This document shows positions 6,881 through 14,105 of a stretch of 16,233 nt of DNA, piece by piece. Under the pieces are notes generated by a model. It worked only from the letters and a program-made list of their open reading frames with translations, did no database searches and had not been told where the DNA came from. How positions within the stretch are numbered: position 1 is the first letter of the stretch; every line of letters begins with the position of its first letter. Both the position numbers and the translations under genes were made by a program. Source of the stretch: an uncultured Flavobacterium sp. (GTDB taxonomy: Bacteria > Bacteroidota > Bacteroidia > Flavobacteriales > Flavobacteriaceae); NCBI GenBank assembly GCA_946886675.1, contig CAMPIZ010000006.1:1-16233 (forward strand). The letters are read 5' to 3'.

Positions 6881-9103
6881 ATGATTGAGATTGATATAGA
6901 ACAGGAAAATAAGGCAATTGCCAAAGAATATAAGGAACTGCTGCGCATTAGTTACCAAACCCTTAGCGATGAGGATAAAAAACTTATACGTAAGGCTTTT
7001 GATGTTGCAGTTGATGCTCACAAAGACCAAAGGAGAAAATCGGGAGAGGCTTATATATTCCACCCAATAGCTGTTGCTAAAATTGTAGCTTCCGAAATAG
7101 GTTTGGGAGCAACTTCTATTGCTTCTGCCCTGCTTCATGATGTCGTGGAAGACACTGATGTAACAGTTGAAGACATCGAAAAGATGTTTAACCCTAAGAT
7201 TGCGCAGATAGTAGAAGGGTTAACAAAAATAGCTCAGGTAAAAACAGATCAGGAGATATCGATGCAGGCGGAAAACTTCCGTAAAATGCTTCTTACCCTT
7301 AATGATGATGTAAGGGTAATACTGATTAAGATTGCCGACAGGCTGCACAACATGCAGACAATGGAGTCTATGGCTGATTATAAACAGGCTAAAATAGCAT
7401 CAGAAACATTATATATTTATGCACCGCTGGCCCACCGCCTTGGCTTGTATAATATTAAAACAGAGCTTGAAGATCTTGGCCTTAAATATACCGAGCCTGC
7501 AGTTTATAACGATATTGTAAGCAAGATTAAGGAAAGTAAAGAGCAGCAGGATGCCTATATAAAATCCATTTCGGATGTACTTAAAGATTCTCTTGATGCT
7601 GAAAATATAAACTACACTATAAAAGGAAGGCCAAAGTCCATTTATTCCATACGCAGGAAAATGCTGGCTCAGGGCGTATCTTTTGACGAGGTATACGATA
7701 AATTTGCCCTCCGCATTATATATAATGCACCTCCGCAGGAAGAAAAATTCCTGGCATGGAAAATATATTCTATCGTAACAGATCACTACAGGCCAAGCCC
7801 CAGCAGGTTAAGGGATTGGATCTCTTCCCCAAAATCTACAGGGTATGAGGCCCTTCATATTACTGTTATGGGCCCAAAAGGCCGCTGGGTAGAAGTGCAG
7901 GTACGCAGTGAGCGCATGGACGAAATAGCCGAAAAAGGTTATGCTGCACATTATAAATACAAAGGAAATGGCGATGAAGAGCACGGACTGGAAACCTGGC
8001 TTAACCTGCTTAAGGAAGCGCTGGAAAACACATCCGGCAATGCGGTCGATTTTGTAGAGGACTTTAAGCTAAACCTATATTCTAAGGAAATATATGTATT
8101 TACCCCTAAAGGAGAAATAAAATCATTGCCTAAAGGAGCAACATCACTGGATTTTGCTTTCAGCATTCACTCAGAAATTGGTATAAAAACAAGGGGTACC
8201 AGAGTGAACGGAAAACTCGTTCCGCTTAATCATGTACTTAACAGTGGTGATCAGGTAGAAGTTATTACTTCTCCAAACCAAAAGCCTAACCCGCACTGGC
8301 TGGATTATGTAACCACATCGCGTGCACGCAACAAAATTAAAAACGTACTTAATGAAAGTACTAAAAAGATTGCTGAAGAAGGAAAAGAACTCCTTACACG
8401 AAAGCTGCGCCACCTGAAGGTTACACTTAATGAAACAGTGGTAAACGAACTGGTAAGCTACTTTAAACTAAAAACAAGCCTCGACCTGTTTTATCGTGTA
8501 GGTGTAGGTACAATAGATAACCAGCAGCTTAAAGATTTTGCCGCTTTAAAGAGTAATTCGTTTATGAATTTCTTTAAGGTCAATAAAATTAAGCGCACAC
8601 CTAATGTACCACAGGAACAGATACATAAAGAAGAAATAAGCCGTAATTACGACCTGCTCGTTTTTGGTAAAGACCAAGACAAGCTGGATTATAAGCTTTC
8701 AAGCTGCTGCAACCCTATACCGGGAGACGATGTATTTGGTTTTATTACTATAAATGAAGGTATTAAGGTGCATAAAAAAGACTGTCCTAATGCCATAAGG
8801 CTGCAATCTAATTACGCATACCGTATTATACCTGCAAAATGGATAGATTCTTCTCAGGAGGAATTTAAGGCTACCCTTAAAATTACAGGTATGGATACCC
8901 TGGGGCTTGCCAATGAGATAACCAAGGTAATATCAAACAACATGCATGTAAACATCCAGAGTATTTCACTTAGCGGTAATGCAGGTATCTTTAACGGGCA
9001 GGTATCGGTTATTGTACAAAACAACACCATACTTAAAAAACTTATAGAAAACATTAAAAAGATAGATGGCATAGATAAGGTAACAAGGCTCAATAACAAT
9101 TAA
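6881..9103 (+). CDS. Bifunctional (p)ppGpp synthetase/hydrolase (Rel/SpoT)
   Basis: A 740-residue long-form Rel/SpoT homologue, controlling the stringent response by making (p)ppGpp from ATP and GDP/GTP and hydrolysing it. Domains in order: the HD hydrolase (about 30-185), with H61, H86-D87, E90-D91 (HDVVEDT) and D153 (KIADRLHNM); the synthetase (about 230-360), with GRPKSIYSIRRKM, the STGYEALH segment and VEVQVRSERMDEIAEKG; TGS (about 403-463, starting near YVFTPKGE); the cysteine/zinc-finger region (SSCCNPIPGDD with C609-C610, then HKKDC); and a C-terminal ACT domain (about 660-735). The hydrolase residues are intact, so it should be bifunctional. The RXKD motif that usually follows the GRPK-IYSI-RKM helix reads LAQG here. 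The length and domain set match full-length family members. Fur follows 57 bases downstream of the stop. Confidence 0.96.
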   Translation: MIEIDIEQENKAIAKEYKELLRISYQTLSDEDKKLIRKAFDVAVDAHKDQRRKSGEAYIFHPIAVAKIVASEIGLGATSIASALLHDVVEDTDVTVEDIEKMFNPKIAQIVEGLTKIAQVKTDQEISMQAENFRKMLLTLNDDVRVILIKIADRLHNMQTMESMADYKQAKIASETLYIYAPLAHRLGLYNIKTELEDLGLKYTEPAVYNDIVSKIKESKEQQDAYIKSISDVLKDSLDAENINYTIKGRPKSIYSIRRKMLAQGVSFDEVYDKFALRIIYNAPPQEEKFLAWKIYSIVTDHYRPSPSRLRDWISSPKSTGYEALHITVMGPKGRWVEVQVRSERMDEIAEKGYAAHYKYKGNGDEEHGLETWLNLLKEALENTSGNAVDFVEDFKLNLYSKEIYVFTPKGEIKSLPKGATSLDFAFSIHSEIGIKTRGTRVNGKLVPLNHVLNSGDQVEVITSPNQKPNPHWLDYVTTSRARNKIKNVLNESTKKIAEEGKELLTRKLRHLKVTLNETVVNELVSYFKLKTSLDLFYRVGVGTIDNQQLKDFAALKSNSFMNFFKVNKIKRTPNVPQEQIHKEEISRNYDLLVFGKDQDKLDYKLSSCCNPIPGDDVFGFITINEGIKVHKKDCPNAIRLQSNYAYRIIPAKWIDSSQEEFKATLKITGMDTLGLANEITKVISNNMHVNIQSISLSGNAGIFNGQVSVIVQNNTILKKLIENIKKIDGIDKVTRLNNN

Positions 9104-9115
9104 AGGTTAACCTTT
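9102..9115. promoter_or_regulatory. Perfect 14-bp palindrome before fur (possible operator)
   Basis: AAAGGTTAACCTTT is a perfect dyad that starts inside the rel stop codon. It ends 18 bases before the -7 box of the fur promoter, so it overlaps the expected -33 region. This is a good position for a repressor site. It resembles neither the classical Fur box nor a PerR box. It could also be a weak 5-bp hairpin with a TTAA loop. The dyad is certain; the function is inferred. Confidence 0.4.
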
Positions 9116-9133
9116 TACTTCAAAAAATTAGTT

Positions 9134-9141
9134 TATCTTTG
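9134..9141 (+). promoter_or_regulatory. -7 promoter box of fur
   Basis: TATCTTTG is a perfect match to the Bacteroidota -7 consensus TAnnTTTG. Transcription would start near 9146-9149, leaving a leader of about 12-15 bases before the ATG at 9161. This supports that ATG over the TTG at 9146. Confidence 0.6.
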
Positions 9142-9160
9142 CACTTTGATACCCAAACGA

Positions 9161-9619
9161 ATGGAAGAAAATAAAAACCAGGAGATTGTAAAAAACGTTT
9201 TTACGAAGTTCCTTGAAGATAAGGGGCATCGCAAAACCCCTGAGCGTTATGCCATACTTCAGGAAATATACAACAGCCAGGAGCATTTTGATATAGAATC
9301 GCTTTATATCAAAATGAAAAATAAAAACTACCGTGTAAGCCGTGCAACGCTTTACAACACCATAGAACTGCTAATGGACAGCGGGCTGGTAAGAAGGCAT
9401 CAGTTTGGCCAGAACCAGGCACACTATGAAAAATCATACTTTGATAAACAGCACGACCACATTATAATGACAGACACCGGAGAGGTTATAGAATTTTGTG
9501 ATCCAAGGATACAAAGTATCAAAAAAACCATAGAGGAAATATTTGGTATTGAAATTCATAACCATTCTTTATACCTTTACGGCCAGAAAAAACAACCTGC
9601 TGCTGAAAACGAACAATAA
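9161..9619 (+). CDS. fur: Fur-family transcriptional regulator
   Basis: A 152-residue metal-dependent regulator. I chose the ATG at 9161 because the in-frame TTG at 9146 lies at or before the transcription start expected from the TATCTTTG box. The N-terminal winged helix is clear ([23 protein letters not shown] and the recognition region [20 protein letters not shown]). The dimerisation domain has the metal-site motif H98-D99-H100, then GEVIEF and HSLYLYG, which favours Fur over PerR or Zur. The first CxxC of zinc-structured Fur proteins is absent (M103 and T106 at those positions), and there is no C-terminal cysteine pair. It therefore belongs to the subgroup without the structural zinc-cysteine site. 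It probably represses iron-uptake genes when iron is replete. An intrinsic terminator follows. Confidence 0.9.
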   Translation: MEENKNQEIVKNVFTKFLEDKGHRKTPERYAILQEIYNSQEHFDIESLYIKMKNKNYRVSRATLYNTIELLMDSGLVRRHQFGQNQAHYEKSYFDKQHDHIIMTDTGEVIEFCDPRIQSIKKTIEEIFGIEIHNHSLYLYGQKKQPAAENEQ

Positions 9620-9644
9620 TTCGTTTAAGCAAAAAGGGATTGGC

Positions 9645-9680
9645 AAACCAACTCTGTAAAAAGAAGTTGGTTTTTATTTT
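9645..9680 (+). terminator. Intrinsic terminator after fur
   Basis: AAACCAACT (9645-9653) pairs perfectly with AGTTGGTTT (9665-9673) around an 11-base loop. The hairpin runs into a T-rich tail (TTTTTATTTT). It separates fur from purA, so purA must have its own promoter within about 50 bases; no clear TAnnTTTG box is visible there. Confidence 0.8.
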
Positions 9681-9731
9681 GTAAAAAACACGACAGTAAC
9701 AGCATAATATAAACAAACAAAGTAATACGGA

Positions 9732-11003
9732 ATGACTGTAGATTTGCTACTTGGATTACAATGGGGCGACGAAGGCAAGGGAAAAATTGTTGACGTACTC
9801 ACTTCTAAATATGATATTATAGCCCGTTTTCAGGGAGGGCCAAATGCCGGGCATACACTTGAGTTTGATGGCATTAAGCACGTTTTAAGAACCATTCCGT
9901 CGGGAATATTCCATAAAAAATCCATAAACATTATCGGTAATGGTGTGGTTATGGATCCTGTGGTTTTCCAGAAAGAGCTGGAAGGACTTGAAAAATTTAA
10001 TATCGATATTAAATCCAGGCTGCTTATATCCAGAAAAGCACACCTTATTTTACCTACTCACCGTTTGCTCGATGCAGCATCAGAAGCATCAAAAGGCAAG
10101 GCAAAAATAGGCTCTACCCTTAAAGGTATAGGCCCTACTTATATGGACAAAACCGGAAGGAATGGTATCCGTATTGGCGATGTAGAACTGGCTGACTTTG
10201 AAGAAAGATACAGGTCTCTGGCAGATAAACACCAGGCAATGATAGCCTTCTACAATGTAGATCTTGAGTATGACCTTGATGAGATGGAGAAAGAATTCTT
10301 TGAATCTATAAAGGCATTAAAAGAACTTACTTTTATAGACAGCGAAGAGTATCTTAATAAAGCAATGAAAGACGGAAAATCGATACTGGCAGAAGGTGCA
10401 CAGGGATCGCTTCTTGATATTGATTTTGGTACTTACCCGTTTGTAACCTCATCAAATACTACAGCTGCAGGTGCCTGTACAGGTTTAGGTATAGCACCAA
10501 ACAGGGTAAAAGATGTATTTGGAATTTTTAAGGCCTATACTACACGTGTAGGTAGCGGCCCCTTCCCTACTGAGCTTTTTGACGAAACCGGAGCTACCAT
10601 GGCAAAGGTAGGTAACGAGTTTGGCTCTGTTACAGGGCGTGCAAGACGTTGCGGATGGCTTGACCTGGTAGCGTTAAAATATGCTGTACAGGTTAACGGT
10701 GTTACACAACTTTACATGATGAAGGGTGATGTACTTTCCGGATTTGACAATCTAATGGTTTGTACAGCCTATAAATACAAAGGACAGGAAATAAAACACC
10801 TGCCGTATAATATAGAGCCGGAAAATGTAGAGCCCGTATATGTAGAGAAAAAAGGCTGGAAAGCCGATCTTACAGGAATGACATCGTATGACGAACTTCC
10901 TGCGGAGCTTAAAGAATATATAGAATTTATTGAGAAAGAACTGGAAGTGCCTATCAAGGTAATTTCGGTAGGGCCGGACAGGACTCAAACGATAATAAAG
11001 TAA
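9732..11003 (+). CDS. purA: Adenylosuccinate synthetase
   Basis: A 423-residue cytoplasmic enzyme that condenses IMP and aspartate using GTP to form adenylosuccinate, the committed step from IMP to AMP. The N-terminal GTP-binding loop is exact (LGLQWGDEGKGK, with D13 and K16). The catalytic H41 lies in GGPNAGHTL, the same numbering as in the E. coli enzyme. Further signatures are GTLKGIGPTY-like residues (STLKGIGPTYMDK), FGTYPFVTSSNTTAAG, TRVGSGPFPTEL and the C-terminal SVGPDRTQTI. The length is normal and no residue looks out of place. It lies between two terminators, so it is probably transcribed alone. ppGpp is known to inhibit PurA in other bacteria, which makes the nearby rel/spoT gene a functional neighbour. 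Confidence 0.98.
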   Translation: MTVDLLLGLQWGDEGKGKIVDVLTSKYDIIARFQGGPNAGHTLEFDGIKHVLRTIPSGIFHKKSINIIGNGVVMDPVVFQKELEGLEKFNIDIKSRLLISRKAHLILPTHRLLDAASEASKGKAKIGSTLKGIGPTYMDKTGRNGIRIGDVELADFEERYRSLADKHQAMIAFYNVDLEYDLDEMEKEFFESIKALKELTFIDSEEYLNKAMKDGKSILAEGAQGSLLDIDFGTYPFVTSSNTTAAGACTGLGIAPNRVKDVFGIFKAYTTRVGSGPFPTELFDETGATMAKVGNEFGSVTGRARRCGWLDLVALKYAVQVNGVTQLYMMKGDVLSGFDNLMVCTAYKYKGQEIKHLPYNIEPENVEPVYVEKKGWKADLTGMTSYDELPAELKEYIEFIEKELEVPIKVISVGPDRTQTIIK

Positions 11004-11005
11004 TT

Positions 11006-11036
11006 AAAAAAGGCGCTTTTTTTAAAGCGCTTTTTT
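11006..11036 (+). terminator. Intrinsic terminator after purA
   Basis: GCGCTTT (11013-11019) pairs with AAAGCGC (11024-11030) around a 4-base T loop. The stem is extended by a G-T pair and an A-run/T-run, then six Ts. It begins three bases after the purA stop. The A-run on the left could also make it work in the other direction, though no gene converges on it. Confidence 0.9.
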
Positions 11037-11105
11037 AATGCAATTTATTCAGCCGCCTTTCGTTAATGCTAAAAAGATGGCCGGATTATTATAATGTATT
11101 TTACG

Positions 11106-11113
11106 TAAATTTG
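11106..11113 (+). promoter_or_regulatory. -7 promoter box of the OstA-like gene
   Basis: TAAATTTG is a perfect TAnnTTTG match, 17 bases before the TTG start at 11131. No clear TTG box is seen upstream. It follows the purA terminator and would drive the OstA-like gene and the aminotransferase gene. Confidence 0.5.
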
Positions 11114-11130
11114 CAGCAAATTTTTGTACA

Positions 11131-12795
11131 TTGAGAAAACTCCTTCTGTATATAGGAATAATGATAGCGGTATGTTTTACTGCTCATGCACAAACTGATA
11201 ATAAAATTAAGCTGATAAGCAACGATTATCTCGAGTCTAACGAAGCAGAGATACCGGGCGCTGCTGTTTTTATTGGTAATGTTCAGTTTGAGCATAACGG
11301 TGCTAATATATGGTGTAACAAAGCCTATCTTTTTGAACAGGAAAATTATGTAAAGCTTTTTGGCGCTGTAAGGATTGTGCAGGGAGATACCCTTCGTATG
11401 AACAGCGAATATGCTGAATATAACGGCAATAAAAACTTTGCTTTTGCTTCGGGAAAAGTAAGGATGAGCTCACCCGATATGATGCTAACTACCGATACTG
11501 TTTATTTTGACAGGACTGTACAGCAGGCCGACTATAACTCTTACGGGACTATTGTAAATGGCGAGAACACCCTAAAGAGTAAATCGGGCAGATATTATGC
11601 CCATCAAAAAAAATATCAGTTCTTAACGGCCGTAACACTTACTAATCCTAAATATGTACTAAAATCAAATCATCTTGATTACTATACAAATTCAGGACAT
11701 GCTTATGTTTTCGGACCTTCTACAATTACAGGTAAAGAAGACTTTATATACACCGAAAAAGGGTTTTATGACACTAAAAAAGATTTCGCCCACCTTCTCA
11801 CCAATTCGTATATAAAATATGATACTCAGATTATAAAAGGAGACAGTATATATTATGATGGAAAAAGAGATTTTTCTTCGGCTACAAATAATGTAAAAGT
11901 AACCGATACTGTAAATAAATTTATAGCGCGAAGCCATTATGCCGAAGTTTACAAAAAGCAGGATTCGCTGTTTATGGAAAAAAGAGCCGTTGTGGTTACG
12001 CTGGTCGAAAACGATTCTCTCTATACCCATGCAAAACGAATGGTAGTAACAGGTAAAGAAGGCGAAAGGATTGTGAGGGGATATAACAATGCCCGCTTTT
12101 ATAAAACCGATATGAGCGGTAAATGCGACTCTTTACACTCTGATGAGAAAAAAGGGCTCACACAGCTTATAGGAAGGCCTGTGATATGGCATGGCGAAAG
12201 CCAGATGACAGGAGAAGTAATCCACCTGATATCTAATAATAAAACAGAACAACTGGACTCGCTGAAAGTACTTAACAATGCATTTATTATACAGGAAGAT
12301 ACCATTGCTGCAAAGAAAACCCCTCCCAAAGACTGGTACAACCAAATGAAAGGCCAAAACCTGTATGGCAAGTTTAAAGACAATGAACTATATCAGGTAG
12401 ATATTATAAAAAATGCTGAAAAACTTTATTACGTTTATGATGGTGAAGACCTTATAGGTATAGATAAAAGTGTTTGCAGCAAAATAACTTTATTGTTTGA
12501 AGACAGAGAGTTAACAGATGTTACCTGTTATAATAAACCTGACGGAACCACTTACCCCGAAGAAGACCTGCCTGAAAACGTTAGGAGATTTAGGGGGTTT
12601 GAATGGCGTGGCGACGAAAGGATAAAAAGCAAAGACGATATTTTTCCTCCGGAAGAACAGGAACTTCACGAGCAGATTGTAAAAGAAAGCGAAGAAAAGA
12701 AACAGGAAGAAGATACACCTATGGAGCCTCTGCCGGAAACATTGGATTATGATAAAAACAATCCGAGGCCAAAACCTCCTGTAAGCGCAGAATAA
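11131..12795 (+). CDS. OstA/LptA-like envelope protein (putative LPS transport)
   Basis: A 554-residue exported protein. No ATG is available upstream. The TTG at 11131 gives a complete signal peptide (MRKLLLYIG, hydrophobic core, AHAQ), and a TAnnTTTG box lies 17 bases before it. The ATG at 11161 would leave only half of the signal peptide. The mature protein shows repeated OstA/LptA-type beta units, for example VFIGNVQFEHNGANIWCNKAYLF, VKLFGAVRIVQGDTLRMNSEYAEY and FASGKVRMSSPDMMLTTDTVYF. This is the Bacteroidota long form, which matches periplasmic LptA and the N-terminal part of LptD. It is thought to carry LPS across the periplasm to the outer membrane. The last 70 residues are acidic and proline-rich and are probably disordered. 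The aminotransferase gene begins 10 bases after its stop. Confidence 0.85.
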   Translation: MRKLLLYIGIMIAVCFTAHAQTDNKIKLISNDYLESNEAEIPGAAVFIGNVQFEHNGANIWCNKAYLFEQENYVKLFGAVRIVQGDTLRMNSEYAEYNGNKNFAFASGKVRMSSPDMMLTTDTVYFDRTVQQADYNSYGTIVNGENTLKSKSGRYYAHQKKYQFLTAVTLTNPKYVLKSNHLDYYTNSGHAYVFGPSTITGKEDFIYTEKGFYDTKKDFAHLLTNSYIKYDTQIIKGDSIYYDGKRDFSSATNNVKVTDTVNKFIARSHYAEVYKKQDSLFMEKRAVVVTLVENDSLYTHAKRMVVTGKEGERIVRGYNNARFYKTDMSGKCDSLHSDEKKGLTQLIGRPVIWHGESQMTGEVIHLISNNKTEQLDSLKVLNNAFIIQEDTIAAKKTPPKDWYNQMKGQNLYGKFKDNELYQVDIIKNAEKLYYVYDGEDLIGIDKSVCSKITLLFEDRELTDVTCYNKPDGTTYPEEDLPENVRRFRGFEWRGDERIKSKDDIFPPEEQELHEQIVKESEEKKQEEDTPMEPLPETLDYDKNNPRPKPPVSAE

Positions 12796-12805
12796 TGATA
12801 CTAAA

Positions 12806-13993
12806 ATGATTAATGATTTTTTAAAGTACCAGGCACAAACTTCTCCCCACCCGCTGGGTATAGAGGTTTCTCATGCAAAAGGCACTTACATATACGATAC
12901 CAGTAATAAAGCATATCTCGACTTTGTAGCAGGAGTTTCGGCAGCTAGCCTGGGACATCAGCACCCAAGAGTAAACCAGGCAATTATAGACCAGCTTAGC
13001 AAATACTCTCATGTTATGGTGTATGGCGAATATGCCCAGCACCCGGCAACAGAGTTTTGCAAATTACTGGCTAAGCACCTGCCAAAACAGCTTAATAAAA
13101 CTTATTTAACTAATTCCGGTACAGAAGCTACAGAGGGTGCACTTAAACTGGCACGCAGAGTAACCGGCAGGAGTCAGCTTATATCATGCTATAATGCATA
13201 CCATGGCAATACGATGGGCTCTATGAGTGTTATGGGGTTTGAAGAGCGAAAGCAGATATTCAGGCCACTGATTCCCGATGTAGACTTTATTACATTTAAT
13301 AATGAAAAAGACCTGCTTAAAATAACCGAAAAAACGGCGGGTATCATTCTTGAATCTATACAGGGTGGTGCAGGCTTTATAGAGCCTCATAATGATTTTC
13401 TTAAAAAAGTAAGAAAGCGCTGTGATGAAGTAGGTGCAGTAATGATACTGGACGAGATACAGCCAGGTTTTGGGCGCACGGGCAAACTTTTTGGTTTTGA
13501 AAACTATGATGTCGTACCCGACGTAATTATAATAGGTAAAGGCATGGGTGGTGGTATGCCCGTAGGGGGCTTTACCGCATCGGAAGAAATGATGGATCTT
13601 TTAAGCCATAACCCAAAACTGGGGCACATAACAACTTTTGGAGGGCATCCTGTAATAGCCGCAGCCTGCCTCGCCACCCTGCAGGAACTGACAGAAACCG
13701 ACATAATGGCACAGGCACTCGAAAAAGAAAAGTTGTTTAGGCAGCTGCTTGTGCATCCGCTTATAAAAGAAGTACGCGGCCGCGGGCTTATGCTTGCCGC
13801 CATGACCGAAAGGCCTGATATAACAGATAAAGTAATTTTAAGGTGCCAGGAAAAAGGCCTTATTCTTTTCTGGCTGTTATTTGAAGGCTGTGCCATAAGG
13901 ATTACCCCTCCCCTAACTATCTCAAACGAAGAGATTAAAGAAGGATGTGGCATTATTATTGAAGTTATGAATGAGATTTTAAGAGAACAATAA
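12806..13993 (+). CDS. Class-III PLP-dependent aminotransferase
   Basis: A 395-residue fold-type I PLP enzyme of aminotransferase class III (the acetylornithine/ornithine/GABA aminotransferase group). Signatures in order are AYLDFVAGVSAASLGHQHP near the N-terminus, LTNSGTEATEGALKLARR (phosphate-binding region), the YHGNTMGSMS segment, ILDEIQPGFGRTG with the PLP-pyridine aspartate, and the PLP lysine K245 in IIGKGMGGGMPVGG. It also has TFGGHPVIAAA and a C-terminal IRITPPL motif. All catalytic features are present. The length matches ArgD-like enzymes, but no other arginine-pathway gene is nearby and the substrate cannot be assigned from sequence alone. It is probably co-transcribed with the OstA-like gene. 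Confidence 0.92.
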   Translation: MINDFLKYQAQTSPHPLGIEVSHAKGTYIYDTSNKAYLDFVAGVSAASLGHQHPRVNQAIIDQLSKYSHVMVYGEYAQHPATEFCKLLAKHLPKQLNKTYLTNSGTEATEGALKLARRVTGRSQLISCYNAYHGNTMGSMSVMGFEERKQIFRPLIPDVDFITFNNEKDLLKITEKTAGIILESIQGGAGFIEPHNDFLKKVRKRCDEVGAVMILDEIQPGFGRTGKLFGFENYDVVPDVIIIGKGMGGGMPVGGFTASEEMMDLLSHNPKLGHITTFGGHPVIAAACLATLQELTETDIMAQALEKEKLFRQLLVHPLIKEVRGRGLMLAAMTERPDITDKVILRCQEKGLILFWLLFEGCAIRITPPLTISNEEIKEGCGIIIEVMNEILREQ

Positions 13994-13996
13994 CAG

Positions 13997-14022
13997 TAAT
14001 TAACGTGCTAAATTGTTAATTA
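13997..14022. repeat. 8-bp inverted repeat between the aminotransferase and TPR genes
   Basis: TAATTAAC (13997-14004) and GTTAATTA (14015-14022) are perfect inverted copies around a 10-base spacer. The stem has only one G-C pair and no clean T-run follows, so it is a poor terminator. It lies 50 bases before the candidate -7 box of the next gene. Confidence 0.4.
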
Positions 14023-14071
14023 AATTGTTCAAAACAAATCAGGATAAATTCCTTTTTACTCTTACATTTCG

Positions 14072-14079
14072 TAACTTTA
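14072..14079 (+). promoter_or_regulatory. Candidate -7 box of the TPR gene
   Basis: TAACTTTA matches seven of eight positions of TAnnTTTG and lies 26 bases before the ATG at 14106. It supports that ATG over the in-frame TTG at 14013, which would lie upstream of the promoter. Confidence 0.35.
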
Positions 14080-14105
14080 AGAAGGATAATTTTAAACAAA
14101 GGAGT

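Noticed and set aside
9146..9160. TTG at 9146 as the fur start
   Set aside because: It lies at the transcription start expected from the perfect TATCTTTG box, so it could hardly be translated. The ATG at 9161 starts a normal-length Fur.
13504..13953. 149-residue open frame on the minus strand opposite the aminotransferase gene
   Set aside because: It is a shadow of the PLP lysine region and other conserved codons, with low-complexity Pro/Ser content and no gene-like start context.
13997..14022. Inverted repeat as a terminator of the aminotransferase gene
   Set aside because: The stem has a single G-C pair and no T-run follows, so I list it only as an inverted repeat.
14013..14105. TTG at 14013 as the TPR gene start
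   Set aside because: The extra 31 residues are basic and unlike the rest, and a likely -7 box at 14072 lies downstream of it. The ATG at 14106 fits better.
14100..14105. GGAG before the TPR start as a Shine-Dalgarno site
   Set aside because: It ends one base before the ATG, too close for ribosome binding, and Bacteroidota rarely use such sites.
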